Part shown: positions 50,508-60,013 of the stretch, piece after piece
How the letters are laid out: every line of letters begins with the position of its first letter
How positions within the stretch are numbered: position 1 is the stretch's first letter
The notes under the pieces: generated by a model
What the model was told of the DNA's origin: nothing
The model's database searches: none
Seen by the model: only the letters and a program-made list of their open reading frames with translations
Translations under genes and position numbers: made by a program
DNA from: Globisporangium splendens
Lineage: Eukaryota; Oomycota; Peronosporomycetes; Pythiales; Pythiaceae
DNA length: 64,000 nucleotides
Direction of reading: 5' to 3'
Assembly: GCA_006386115.1 (NCBI GenBank)
Contig: VFIW01000060.1
Location: 124,001-188,000 of the forward strand

Positions 50508-52010
50508 TCATAATGTCTCGAGCATCTGCTGGATCTTGGCTACGACCTCCAGGGAGCTTGGACGCGCCTCTGGGTCTAACGACAGGCACGCGCGACCGAG
50601 ACTCGCCATATCCGGGTGGCACTGCGCCGAGAACTCGGCCTGCACGGAGCCCATAGTGACCATGTGCAAGACCGCCGGCTCGGGGAGATGGCGCCCATCA
50701 GGCGTCGTGACGTTCACGTACGGCAGCGAATGCGTGTCCAACTCGGTCAGCACGATGCCGAACGAGAAGAGGTCGGCTCTCTCGTCGTAGTTCTCGCCGA
50801 GCATGATCTCGGGTGCCATCCAGAGCGACGACCCGATGTTCGCGGTCAGCGTCCGCGTAAGCTGCTCCGAACGTTCGCGGGACACGCCAAAGTCACTCAG
50901 TTTCGCGTCCCAATTGTCGCTCAGCAGGATGTTGGCGGATTTCAGGTCTCGGTGGATGATCTTCTTGGGCGAGAGCGAGTGTAGATACACGAGCGCTTCG
51001 GCCACGTGGAGCGCGATCGTGAGCTTCTTGGCGTCAAAGCCCTGCGGCTCGCCTCGCTGTTTCCATTTACTGCGCACTCTGTGGAGATCGCCGTGCGCCA
51101 TGAACTCCGAGACGATGCACAGATCACGCATCGCGTCCCAGCCGACGCCGATAAACTCGACGACGCGCGGATGGTCGAACGTCGCCATCATGCGCACTTC
51201 GAGCATGAAATACTCGAGCTTCTCGACGCTTTTCCGCGTCTCGGGCAACAGTCGCTTGATCGCGACTTTGCGGCCGCGGAAGCTGCCTTCAAACACTTCG
51301 CCAAACCCGCCACGACGGATCAGCGTGCGGATTCGGATCTCCTCGTACGGGATTCGCGCCGCCGCGATGATCGGATCTCTCCAGATGCCGCTCATGCTGT
51401 CGCTGTCCGAGTTGCTGGTCACACCCGCGGTGCTGACGTACGACGAGTACGGCGACAACGGGCGAGGCTGCGTTCTCGTGTTCGTGCTACCGACTTTCCA
51501 CGTGCTGCTCAGACTGCTGCTCCTCGACTCCAGTTGCGGTTCCTCGTCGGCGCTGCTCTTGTAGACATCGCGATGGGTCTGTTTGCCCGCGCGCTTCCTG
51601 GTTCTCAGGATCGTACACAGCAGCGCCGCGATGATCACAAGCGAGACACCGCCGACGCCGAACATGAGGTCGTACCGCTGCCCGCCTCCTCCGTCTTGAG
51701 AGAGACCCGTCGTCTTGTTCGACTCCGCTTCCGATGAGCTAGATGGTGCGATCGTCGTCACAGACCGTCTTGTCGATGGAGCGTCGAGACTCGACGATCC
51801 GGAAGACGACAACGACACCGCAGCTGCTGCGCTGTTACTCGAATTCATGGTCGGTGTCGGTGCATCTGTCGTCGTCTGCAAGTCCCGCTCTGGCGTCACC
51901 ATGACGTTCGGCTCACCACTGCCGCTGCAAAGCTGGACAAGTTGCACGCACACTGCAATCGCGACAAGACGGCGCCGCATGCCACGGGGGACTCGTCGCG
52001 ACGACGGCAT
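50508..52010 (-). CDS. TKL-type receptor kinase 5
   Basis: 500 residues if started at ATG 52010 (MPSSRRVPRGMRRRLVAIAV). The next ATG at 51980 gives a more compact signal peptide (MRRRLVAIAVCVQLVQLCSG), while the frame itself stays open to 52091. The ectodomain is short and Ser/Thr-rich with no Cys array. TM about 139-160 (LMFGVGGVSLVIIAALLCTI). The kinase is more distant from kinases 1-4: IRRGGFGEVFEG, VAIKRLL, KKIIHRDLKSANILL, DFGVSRERSEQLTRTLTANI, WMAPEIMLGENY. All catalytic residues are present. The activation loop is three residues longer than in kinases 1-4. Probably a surface receptor or co-receptor; ligand unknown. Confidence 0.9.
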   Translation of the reverse strand: MPSSRRVPRGMRRRLVAIAVCVQLVQLCSGSGEPNVMVTPERDLQTTTDAPTPTMNSSNSAAAAVSLSSSGSSSLDAPSTRRSVTTIAPSSSSEAESNKTTGLSQDGGGGQRYDLMFGVGGVSLVIIAALLCTILRTRKRAGKQTHRDVYKSSADEEPQLESRSSSLSSTWKVGSTNTRTQPRPLSPYSSYVSTAGVTSNSDSDSMSGIWRDPIIAAARIPYEEIRIRTLIRRGGFGEVFEGSFRGRKVAIKRLLPETRKSVEKLEYFMLEVRMMATFDHPRVVEFIGVGWDAMRDLCIVSEFMAHGDLHRVRSKWKQRGEPQGFDAKKLTIALHVAEALVYLHSLSPKKIIHRDLKSANILLSDNWDAKLSDFGVSRERSEQLTRTLTANIGSSLWMAPEIMLGENYDERADLFSFGIVLTELDTHSLPYVNVTTPDGRHLPEPAVLHMVTMGSVQAEFSAQCHPDMASLGRACLSLDPEARPSSLEVVAKIQQMLETL

Positions 52011-53425
52011 CGTAGAGTACGGGAGGAACTGCACGCTCTCGCTTCTCTGGTTCACTGCAAAAGCCACACACGCAGCAACGGCGCTTTCCAAGTATGGGAG
52101 GCGCCAGAGAACGATCGCAGAGGGGGACTCGATGGAGAGAGAGCGCAGCCCCCTTTTGTGTCAGCGCCATACGGAAGCCGAATCATTTGGTCTGCTGATA
52201 TGGAACCCAGCGGCAAGTGGCGCCGTTCATTCACCCAACGACCCGGCATTGCACATCATGATGGGCGAGGCCATATTTGCGAACACGATGCATACTGAAG
52301 TCAAGTTAAAAAGGAATGTGGTGTCATCGTTGTGTGCTTGTATCGAGAGTCTGCTGTACAGCAGCGTGCACTGTGTGCAGTGAATGAAAAAAAGCCGAGC
52401 ATTTCAGCTTGCTCAATTGAAAGGTTTGCACTCGTTCTGGTGCGTGAGTGTGAGGATACAAGAGCATCTTTCTTGTTCAATGGCCAAAGCAAACCTCCGC
52501 TTGTCTACAACACACGATCTGCTTCCGCTGCCCGTCGTTCAGGACGATCCGCTTGAAGCCCGGCATCTTCGAAAGTGCTGTGCTTGACCACACAAGGTCT
52601 TGTTGAGTGCGACATGATCCAAAAAGCACCGTGCGGTTAGCATTTGGCCACCAGTGAGGGCCGCCCGTAAAGTGCCAAGTGGACACAGGGCAAGTGGATC
52701 GATCCTAAAGCACAGAGAGATTTCCCGTGAAACCAAAGTGTGGAGACAGCGCGCGGCTTGCTCCTTCACAGCGGATTGCTTGGCAGGGAAAGCCAACTGC
52801 AAGCAGGAGTGGTAATAGCTTAGCGGGAAACGAACGGTCATTGGAAGCGCAGAAATGGGCCATAATTCTACAATGCGATGCCGCAGAGTTGCCACATTTC
52901 CAAACCCGTGTTTTGTCGTTTTGCCTCTATAATATAATATTGCAATGTATATCAGATTATAGATCTCGCAGAGTGCAGTCGAGCAGATTTCGCTCCTATT
53001 TGCTGCTTCTCCTTCTTTGAATGCGTGGCTGGTGTTGTGTCCTTGTTTTCTTGTCAGCAGTCCTGGAAAGAAAATAATCGATCTGTGTCGTCGCATTGAC
53101 TCACTGGGGCGTTGACTGGAGTTGAAGTTACCTCAAATTCTCAGCTTTCGACTGAGTCACTGGACATTTGCTCACATGCTGCAGCAAAATGCTGTCGTGT
53201 CGACAATTTTGTCCAAGCAACAACCTGAGAGATAGACCCGCAAAACCCAACGATCTCAGGCAGTCGATGCTGAGATACTCATGAAATGGAAAATGGCATG
53301 TGGCGGACGGCAACGTTGTGATCGAGGTATCCGATTGAGTATAGCTCTGCGTACTTGACAAAATCCAATATCTCGCAGCATCTTTGTTTTCTCTTATTTA
53401 TTCATTTACCACGGGCTATTCCTGC
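52011..53425. other. Intergenic 1.4 kb between kinases 5 and 6
   Basis: Upstream region of kinase 5 and 3' end of kinase 6. A 185-residue minus-strand frame (52539-53096) lacks any recognisable feature. Nothing else seen. Confidence 0.35.
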
Positions 53426-55402
53426 TCATAACGACATGGAGATTTTGGACTGGAGCATGTACACGATCTGCATGGCGTTCGGTCGTTTCTCGGGGGTCTG
53501 GTTCAGGCACGCGTCCGCGAGTGTGAGCACGGCTGGGGGACAATCGGGACGAAACCGCGGCGTGATGCGTCCACCTCGGATCAGCGGCAACAGCTCGACG
53601 CTCTTGGAGTGACGGACTTCGTCGTTCAGCGAGTACGGGGGTAGGCACGTGTCGAGTTCGGACAGAACGATGCCGTACGAGTAGATATCAGCTTTCTCAG
53701 TGTACCGATCCCCGCGCAGCACTTCGGGTGCTGTCCACAGCAACGTGCCTACGCCCATGGTCATCGTTTCTTCGAATGACCGCTCACGGCTGAGTCCAAA
53801 GTCACTCAGCTTTGCCTCAAACGTCGCTGTGAGTAGGATATTGAGCGATTTTAAGTCGCGATGGATGATCACAGGCACGAGCGAGTGCAGATACACGAGC
53901 GCCTTGGCGATATCGGACGCCAGTGAGAGCTTCTCGTTCTTCCAGGTCAGCGCGCGACTCTCTTTCGACACGAGGAACCGCGCGAGGTCGCCCATCGGGA
54001 GAAACTCGGAGATCATACTGAGCTCAGCCAGCGATCGCCAGGACAACCCGATGAAGCGCACAATGTTCGGGTGCTCGAGGGACGAACCGAGACGGATCTC
54101 GCGCGAAAAGATCTCGATCGCACGCACATCGCTCCGCATATCGGTGAGCAACCGCTTGATCGCGACGAATTGACCCGCGTACTCGCCGCGCCAGACTTCG
54201 CCATTCGCGCCTTTCGCGATCAGCTTCTCAAACTTGAGCGCGTCGTACTCGATCTTGCGCACGAGGAGCTCCTCGTCCTCGCAAAAGTCGACGAGTTCGT
54301 CGGACTGGTCCAGATATTCTTCGTTGACGCGATCGATGGCGATCGCCTGCGAGCTGCGAGTCGTGGGCTCCGAGAGGATCGTGTTGCGAGCAAGCTGCCC
54401 GGGTGTGGTCGCGAAATTGTTGTTGTTCTGGAAAACGTTCCCGAAAACGGCGTAGTGGGTCGAGTCGTTGCGATCCTTGAACTGTTTCTTCCGCCAGAGC
54501 ACGTACACGAAGCCACCGATAGCGACGCACGCGAGCGCGAAGAAGCTAATAAATATCGTCGACGTGCGCACCCATTTCCTGTGATCAGTGTCGTACAGCG
54601 GCGTGTCCACTTCCTCGTGGAGCCACAGTTCGACGAACGAGCCGCTCAGGGGCACGCACCACGTGCCATCCTCGGCATTCGCGGGGCTCAGCGCTTGACA
54701 CGGCACGACAAAGTTCGCGGCCTTGTTCGGGCACGTGACGTTGTCTCGCAGCTGGTACGTTGGGTTCTGAAAAATCGTGTACAGCACCGTGGTCGACGAC
54801 GCGTTGGAGAGCGAGTTGTCGTACTTGAACACCTGGAACGACGAGTCGAGCGTGACGAGGCCCTCTTCGGACCAGAACGTGTTGGCGCTCGTGACCGCGA
54901 TCGCGCCGTCGTTGTCGTCGTCCTCGATGATCGCACAGCGCGTGTCGGGGACGATGGCGTCGGCCGAACAGTTCGGGTACGCGAACGTCAGGATCTGGCG
55001 ATTGCACACGACAAGCGTGCAGTTCGCGTTGCCCTGCACCGTGTCCTTGCTCACGAAAATGTCAGCCATGGTCTTGCCGCACTTGGTGCGCACCTGCACG
55101 TACGAGCTGCCGTCGGACGTCAAGATGTACCCGGCGTCGTACAGCAGCGCACGCTGCAGCGCCGTCGAGAGCGACGTGAACGACGCGCCTTTCGCGCTAT
55201 CAAGCAGCTTGGTGACGCTCGACGGGAGCGGGTCGGGGATCAACGGCAGCGCCGGGAACACCGCGTCACCGCTCTTCGTGAGCTTGTACATCTCCGCGGG
55301 CACATCGATCACTGCAGACGCAGACTTCGCGACCAGGAAGAACACGAAGAGCAGCGACGCTGCATAGAACACGACGGCGCGGGTCGCCGTGATGACTATC
55401 AT
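53426..55402 (-). CDS. TKL-type receptor kinase 6
   Basis: 658 residues from ATG 55402 (MIVITATRAVVFYAASLLFV). The ATG at 55486 would precede a clear signal peptide and is rejected. The ectodomain, about 33-275, is related to that of kinase 1: LQRALLYDAGYILTSDG and GKTMADIFVSKDTVQG align with its LQRALLWDTGYVLD and GRSMADIFVSKEEY, with Cys pairs following. TM about 295-316 (TIFISFFALACVAIGGFVYV). A linker with an acidic DFCEDEELL stretch leads to the kinase: AKGANGEVWRG, VAIKRLL, PVIIHRDLKSLNILL, DFGLSRERSFEETMTMGVGT, WTAPEVLRGDRY. All key residues present. It is the most diverged kinase domain of the six (DFGL, GANG loop). An initiator-like CTCATTCTCGCTGTTC lies at 55478-55463. Confidence 0.92.
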   Translation of the reverse strand: MIVITATRAVVFYAASLLFVFFLVAKSASAVIDVPAEMYKLTKSGDAVFPALPLIPDPLPSSVTKLLDSAKGASFTSLSTALQRALLYDAGYILTSDGSSYVQVRTKCGKTMADIFVSKDTVQGNANCTLVVCNRQILTFAYPNCSADAIVPDTRCAIIEDDDNDGAIAVTSANTFWSEEGLVTLDSSFQVFKYDNSLSNASSTTVLYTIFQNPTYQLRDNVTCPNKAANFVVPCQALSPANAEDGTWCVPLSGSFVELWLHEEVDTPLYDTDHRKWVRTSTIFISFFALACVAIGGFVYVLWRKKQFKDRNDSTHYAVFGNVFQNNNNFATTPGQLARNTILSEPTTRSSQAIAIDRVNEEYLDQSDELVDFCEDEELLVRKIEYDALKFEKLIAKGANGEVWRGEYAGQFVAIKRLLTDMRSDVRAIEIFSREIRLGSSLEHPNIVRFIGLSWRSLAELSMISEFLPMGDLARFLVSKESRALTWKNEKLSLASDIAKALVYLHSLVPVIIHRDLKSLNILLTATFEAKLSDFGLSRERSFEETMTMGVGTLLWTAPEVLRGDRYTEKADIYSYGIVLSELDTCLPPYSLNDEVRHSKSVELLPLIRGGRITPRFRPDCPPAVLTLADACLNQTPEKRPNAMQIVYMLQSKISMSL

Positions 55403-55462
55403 TGTGTACTTGTGCCACGCGCGACAAGAACGGGGGGATATACGAGACGAGCCTACGTAAGA

Positions 55463-55478
55463 ACAGCGAGAATGAGAG
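55463..55478 (-). promoter_or_regulatory. Initiator-like motif of kinase 6
   Basis: CTCATTCTCGCTGTTC on the minus strand, 61-76 bp upstream of the chosen ATG at 55402. It lies just inside the longer rejected frame, which supports the shorter start. Confidence 0.45.
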
Positions 55479-57023
55479 AGCGCCACACACGCGATGGCTG
55501 CGGCTTTCTCGGTTGATCACAGAACGAGCGCGTTCTTTATATCGGACGACCGGCGGTCGACTGAACAGCGAGAGCGCGATCAACACCGACGTGGAGAGCG
55601 CAGAAGGGCGAAGAGCGACTTAAAGCGAGGAGAGCAGCATGCGCGGCAGGTACCAGAAGAGGGGGATGGACGCGGTGCCTTCGAGGTTCTGTATTGCACA
55701 TTCGCAGTCAACAGTATTGGAGCTGCTCTCTCAGTTGTGGGTACGACCTGTCAACACTGCTATCTGTAATATGCAATATTTTATCAATCGCTGTAGTTGA
55801 TATGAGTTAGAAGCTTCTGTTTGCCTTTATAAATGAATATACAGGGCAATATAGAAAGAACTATAGCAGTCATTAATGTCCTGTTACGAGAGCTCTGCGG
55901 CTTCGTGTGCGTTTATGGTCACAGCGCATCCGCAACCGCAGCTGTTTGCTTTATCTCAGTGCCCTGTCTGATACCTGTTGCAGTTCCATATTCCATGGCG
56001 TTGTTTGTGGGGCAATCGCGAACCTTGAACGTGCAAATATCACACGCCAGCCACTCTTGGAGGAAAAACAGGTTCGAGGTGTGAGATGGACATTCGGTCG
56101 AGTTCTAAATTGGTTTGCTCATGACTCGAGCGCAGTGTGTATACGTTCTGTGTTTGCAATAGTCGTTCACTCGAACGGCCACAGACCAAGTCACCTCGTG
56201 GTTTCCAAGGCGCCTGCCTCTGAGGTCTCTGAGCGCGTACTCAGATGAAATGGGAAGCTGTGGGCACGCTGACCGTTCTGGTGCAATGCGGTGGGGGTCA
56301 CTTGGATGCCACAGCGCTCGACGGCGCCATCTCAGTCGAGGCCACAGTCCGTTGAGGTTCCTTGTGTCATTCTGATCCACCGCAAAAGTACTGGATTTGG
56401 CTAATAGCAGCTCGAAGTGCAACTTGCAACTGACCTTGCTCATCTTTCTGTTTTGTGAGCAAAGACGGGTCATGTCCTGTATAATAGAATACCCTGTCTA
56501 ATAATTCTGCTTCTATTTTTCATTATTTATATGTGTCGTTAAATCAGTACTGTGAGAATTGATAGTCACGCTCTAGTGATAGCTGATGAATTGTTTCCTC
56601 GATCCAGTCGTCAAATCAGCTTCTAGCGGTCTCAATACTCACTGTAAGAAGGTTTAGTCACATGCTGAAAACAATAGTAGATCCACTATACTCCTTATAT
56701 AGAGGTCATTCATGTTTCCTTCTACCAAATGCGTCAACTTCAACCTGGATCGCCTCAGAATGATCGGTTTGGAAACACACTCCACCAAAGAAGCCTGCGC
56801 GCTTTTCAGTTGCCTTGTCCCTGCTGCCATTTGTACTAAACATGCTGATTGCGTGATTCGTCGATTTCGATGAGCGCGCGTGACAGCACCGTCGTGTACA
56901 TGGCTACAAGGAGACGTGACCCACGTGGCGTGCAATGGCGACAAGGAAACCAAAGCTCGAGCCATTTACAACCAACCATTCTCTACTGAAAACCCTTTTG
57001 ATGTATAATGGATACGCTTTTCT
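55479..57023. other. Intergenic 1.5 kb between kinase 6 and the CTL-kinase chimera
   Basis: Parts are AT-rich (55760-55850, 56480-56720). No convincing gene, RNA or repeat. Confidence 0.35.
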
Positions 57024-58080
57024 CTACAGATGCGCATCGTGGGACACCACCGACCGCTGCAATCGCGTCAGCACGTGAGCGGCAATGGGACGATCCGACG
57101 GATCCAAAGCCTCGCACTCGCGTCCAAATTGGGCGATGACAGGCGGAGAATGTGCCTTGTAGCTTCCCTTCGACAACTCTACGCAGAAGCTCTGTGTCGG
57201 GAACGCGAGAGTGGTCCGAGTCTTGGACATGGTGCCGATCCACCGCGCGACCATGTACCACTTGCGGCTGAGCATCTCATTCACGGGGTCCTGTCGCACC
57301 GCCGTCACCTGCTTCTCCTGTTTCGTGGACTCGATGCTCGTGCAATTCGCACGCACCGCGAGCACGACGTCAGTGCAGTCCTTCTCCTTGCAGTCGATGA
57401 GCGGGTTGAGCGTGCAGCTCGTGCCGCAAGTGCGCGCTGTGATGCCTCCCGACTGGTAGTACGCTTCTTCGTCGGGAGCGCAGCTCTCGTCTTCAATTGT
57501 GGCTCCAAGCGACGTGTCCAGGACGTTCACAGGGTCGGTATGTGTCTTGTAGTCCTTGCATGCGTGCACGTAGACACCTGTGATGGAGTCATTCGTCATC
57601 GGGCACTTGGGGGCACACACGCTGTAGAACTTTTTAAGGACTGACGTATCCGCGAACGAGATCGACGACGCGCCTCCATCCTGGAGCTCTAGCGCGAGCA
57701 GGTCTTCTCCGAGCCGCGAGTAGATCAGGTACTTGCAGTCCGTGAAGTTGTAAGCCGGGACGTCGCCCTTGGCGTCAGCCTTGACACCGCACGTTCGTCC
57801 CATCCAGTCCGTGCCGTAGATCAACCGCTTCGGTTCGCCGTTCTGGTACACGACCGCGGCGACGATGACCATGCCGACCCAGAATAGGATGAACAGCAGG
57901 AAAAACAAAATGTCGGTGCATTTCCGATTGTCCGGTTTAAATGGATTCGCGCCTGCCGGAGTGTCCGCATTCTACATCACGATAAATAAGCATACAAGTG
58001 AGACTCCTGGTAGGATTGAGAAGGAAACAAGAGCAGGCTGAACTCACCGAGTCGCTGCGTTTGCAGCAGCGATTCCCCAT
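57024..58080 (-). CDS. Choline-transporter-like (SLC44/CTL) N-terminus fused to a TKL kinase tail; two exons
   Basis: Exon 1 58080-58048 (MGNRCCKRSDS) and exon 2 57971-57024, 326 residues. The N-terminus has a possible myristoylation Gly2 followed by Cys. Next come NPFKPDNRKCTDI, TM1 (FFLLFILFWVGMVIVAAVVY) and QNGEPKRLIYGTDWMGRTCG, all typical of SLC44 proteins. A Cys-rich extracellular loop follows, up to KWYMVARWIGTMSKT, exactly where TM2 should begin. From there the last 55 or so residues are different. They end PPVIAQFGRECEALDPSDRPIAAHVLTRLQ without a break, which is subdomain XI of a TKL kinase. Normal CTL proteins have about 10 TMs and 600-700 residues. It cannot transport. It is either a chimeric gene or a pseudogene from a deletion joining a CTL gene to a kinase gene. 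Confidence 0.8.
57972..58047 (-). other. Intron of the CTL-kinase chimera (76 bp, GT-AG)
   Basis: Donor GTGAGTTCAG, acceptor TCGTGATGTAG on the minus strand. Splicing joins ...KRSDS to NADTPAG..., giving the continuous CTL N-terminus, and without it the frame has an upstream stop (the TAG of the acceptor). Confidence 0.8.
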
Positions 58081-58813
58081 GTCGCTGGTGGCTCAAGTCG
58101 AATTGGTCGCGTCGTGGATCTGCTCTTTGGTCTCAAGAGTCACACTCAGGTATGTCTGTGATGGGAGGATCAATTGTGTGTGAATGGAGCAGCATGGAAG
58201 AGCGCGCACACGAAGAAGAAGAAGGGGGAGAGCGTCTGCAACGTCGCGCGGTTTTCTCGAAATATATTGGCCCGCAGATCAAATTTGGCTTTGCATTCTC
58301 TCCGCCTTGAAACGCCACCAGGTCAGCAGCAACATTTGGTGCTGCGGCATGGGACGAATGGGATCTGCAGCATGCTTTGCATCGTGAGCTATTTTGGCGC
58401 AACAGCATTCTCCTCCTTCTCTCTGTCTCGGCCATTTCTATTCCACCATGCTCGCTGGAGAAAGAAGCATCGTCGGCAACAGCTGTGAGTCTCGGCGACA
58501 ACGAAATGGAGAAAGCTCAAGTATTTATACAAAAGTGTTTTACGCCTGAGGACAGCAGCGGTAAGCAAGAGTCTCCAGCATCAGCGAATGCGAGAAGCAG
58601 AGAGACCGGTAGGTACGAGTAGCGTCACTAGCGCTGCAAAGTTTCGTGCGTGTCATGCTGCAGCTCAGTGCGACTGAGTATGGCAGAATTCTGCCAGTTG
58701 TGTGCAAAGGTATGACAAAAGAGGACAAGCAATCAACTCACTGCTGACCTGTTTTGCCAAAATCACATCTAACTTATCTCAGTCCTTTGAGCACTGCCGA
58801 AATGACACCTGAC
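58081..58813. other. Intergenic between the CTL-kinase chimera and the second gypsy LTR
   Basis: Presumed promoter region of the chimera. No gag-like sequence is present here, which matters for how the LTR at 58814 came to lie next to gag. Confidence 0.4.
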
Positions 58814-59461
58814 TGTAATGGGACACACCACACCATTACATGAAGGTGGATCTGTCCCCAGATCTAGTGTGTCACACACCACCTTCAGCGTGCATTGTGG
58901 AGACACAAATGACAAAGGGATTACGGTAATACAGTCCCCACATGCACGTGTGACGTCATTCGATGATGTCACGAGTGTTCTCTGTGCTGATCAGTGCAGA
59001 ATGTTGTTCTCATGTACTAATCAGTACAGAGTAATGACATCCATGTACTAATCAAGTACTGAGTGATGGTTCCTACTTGGGAAACTGGGCTGGCGACGAG
59101 ACCGACGTGTCTCTGCCACCTGAAGTGAGTGGCGCGAGCCAATCATTTTGCAGGTATTTTAAATAAGACTTGAAGTTCAAGCTTCTATAAGATCCCGTAG
59201 GTTCAACCTCAGTGTACCCAAGGTTTTATATATCAGATTCATAGGTTTTATTGTGTATGTTTAGGTTTAGTTATAAAACCTCTAGGAGCCCTTGGGGTTC
59301 ATTTGTAAGTAGCGACAGGAACCATAACCATTTTTAATTCAGTTGCAAATTTTCCTCCAAGCCCTCAAGTCTTCTTCTCCCTCCAAGTCGGGAGATCGCT
59401 TCCTCTGGCACAAGCGTGTGTGCCGTGTTTGAGGGACTGTTGTTAACAGCACCCTCTTACA
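58814..59461 (+). repeat. LTR (648 bp) abutting gag of gypsy element G2
   Basis: TGTAATGG ... CCTCTTACA, nearly the same as the G1 LTR over its whole length, with both ends intact. The five bases before (CTGAC) and after (CCTCA) do not match, so there is no target duplication. No primer-binding site or gag start follows: the next base is already inside gag. Confidence 0.9.
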
Positions 59462-59462
59462 C

Positions 59463-59855
59463 CTCAACAGTGGACCAGCGCGTCAGGAGTTGTACCGACG
59501 CTTGCCGGCCATGATGGAAGATGCGATCCGCATTGCGCTCGTTGAGCAGCAATCGTTCAAAGTCAGCCGACCTGATTGGAACGCTGGCCGCCACAACGGT
59601 GCGCATCACAGCCACCGAGCAGTCACGAATGAGCGGCGCTTCCATGGCCCGACACCAATGGATCTCAGCAGCGCCGAAGTGACCTGCTTTAACTGTGGCA
59701 AGCGAGGACACTATCAGTCGAAGTGTCCCGCTCCAAGGCAGTCTGCTCCTCGCACTGGAAATCAGGCGAGAGACTACCAAACGCCGCGCGGCAACCACGC
59801 TCACCGAGGTGGCAGATCCGCTGTGGCAAGAAAGGGAAACGGAATGTCTCAGTAG
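59463..59855 (+). pseudogene. G2 Gag, C-terminal fragment with CCHC zinc knuckle
   Basis: The frame enters directly from the LTR end (GPARQELYRRLPAMMEDAIR). This is the usual sequence before the nucleocapsid in Ty3/gypsy Gag. The knuckle CFNCGKRGHYQSKC (C-x2-C-x4-H-x4-C) is at about 59689-59730. There is no start codon; the N-terminal matrix and capsid region is missing. Stop at 59853-59855 (GNGMSQ). Confidence 0.85.
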
Positions 59856-60013
59856 AAGCGGGGCGCTCTACTGAGACAGACTCTATAGCTTCGGCGTCGC
59901 CGACTACTAGAGTCGTGCAGATGGGAAGCTTAGTCCCAGGAGCTCTTGACAACAAGGCTCCGAGTGAGATGTTGGTATATAGCGCCGATGTGAAGGCTAT
60001 GAGAAGAAAATGA
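59856..60013 (+). pseudogene. G2 gag-protease linker, in a third frame
   Basis: The frame 59723-60013 reads GRSTETDSIASASPTTRVVQ and ends KAMRRK at a TGA that overlaps the ATG of the protease-pol frame (AAAATGA at 60007-60013). In order of frames, gag, linker and pol each step by minus one. This may be true recoding or small deletions. Confidence 0.5.
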
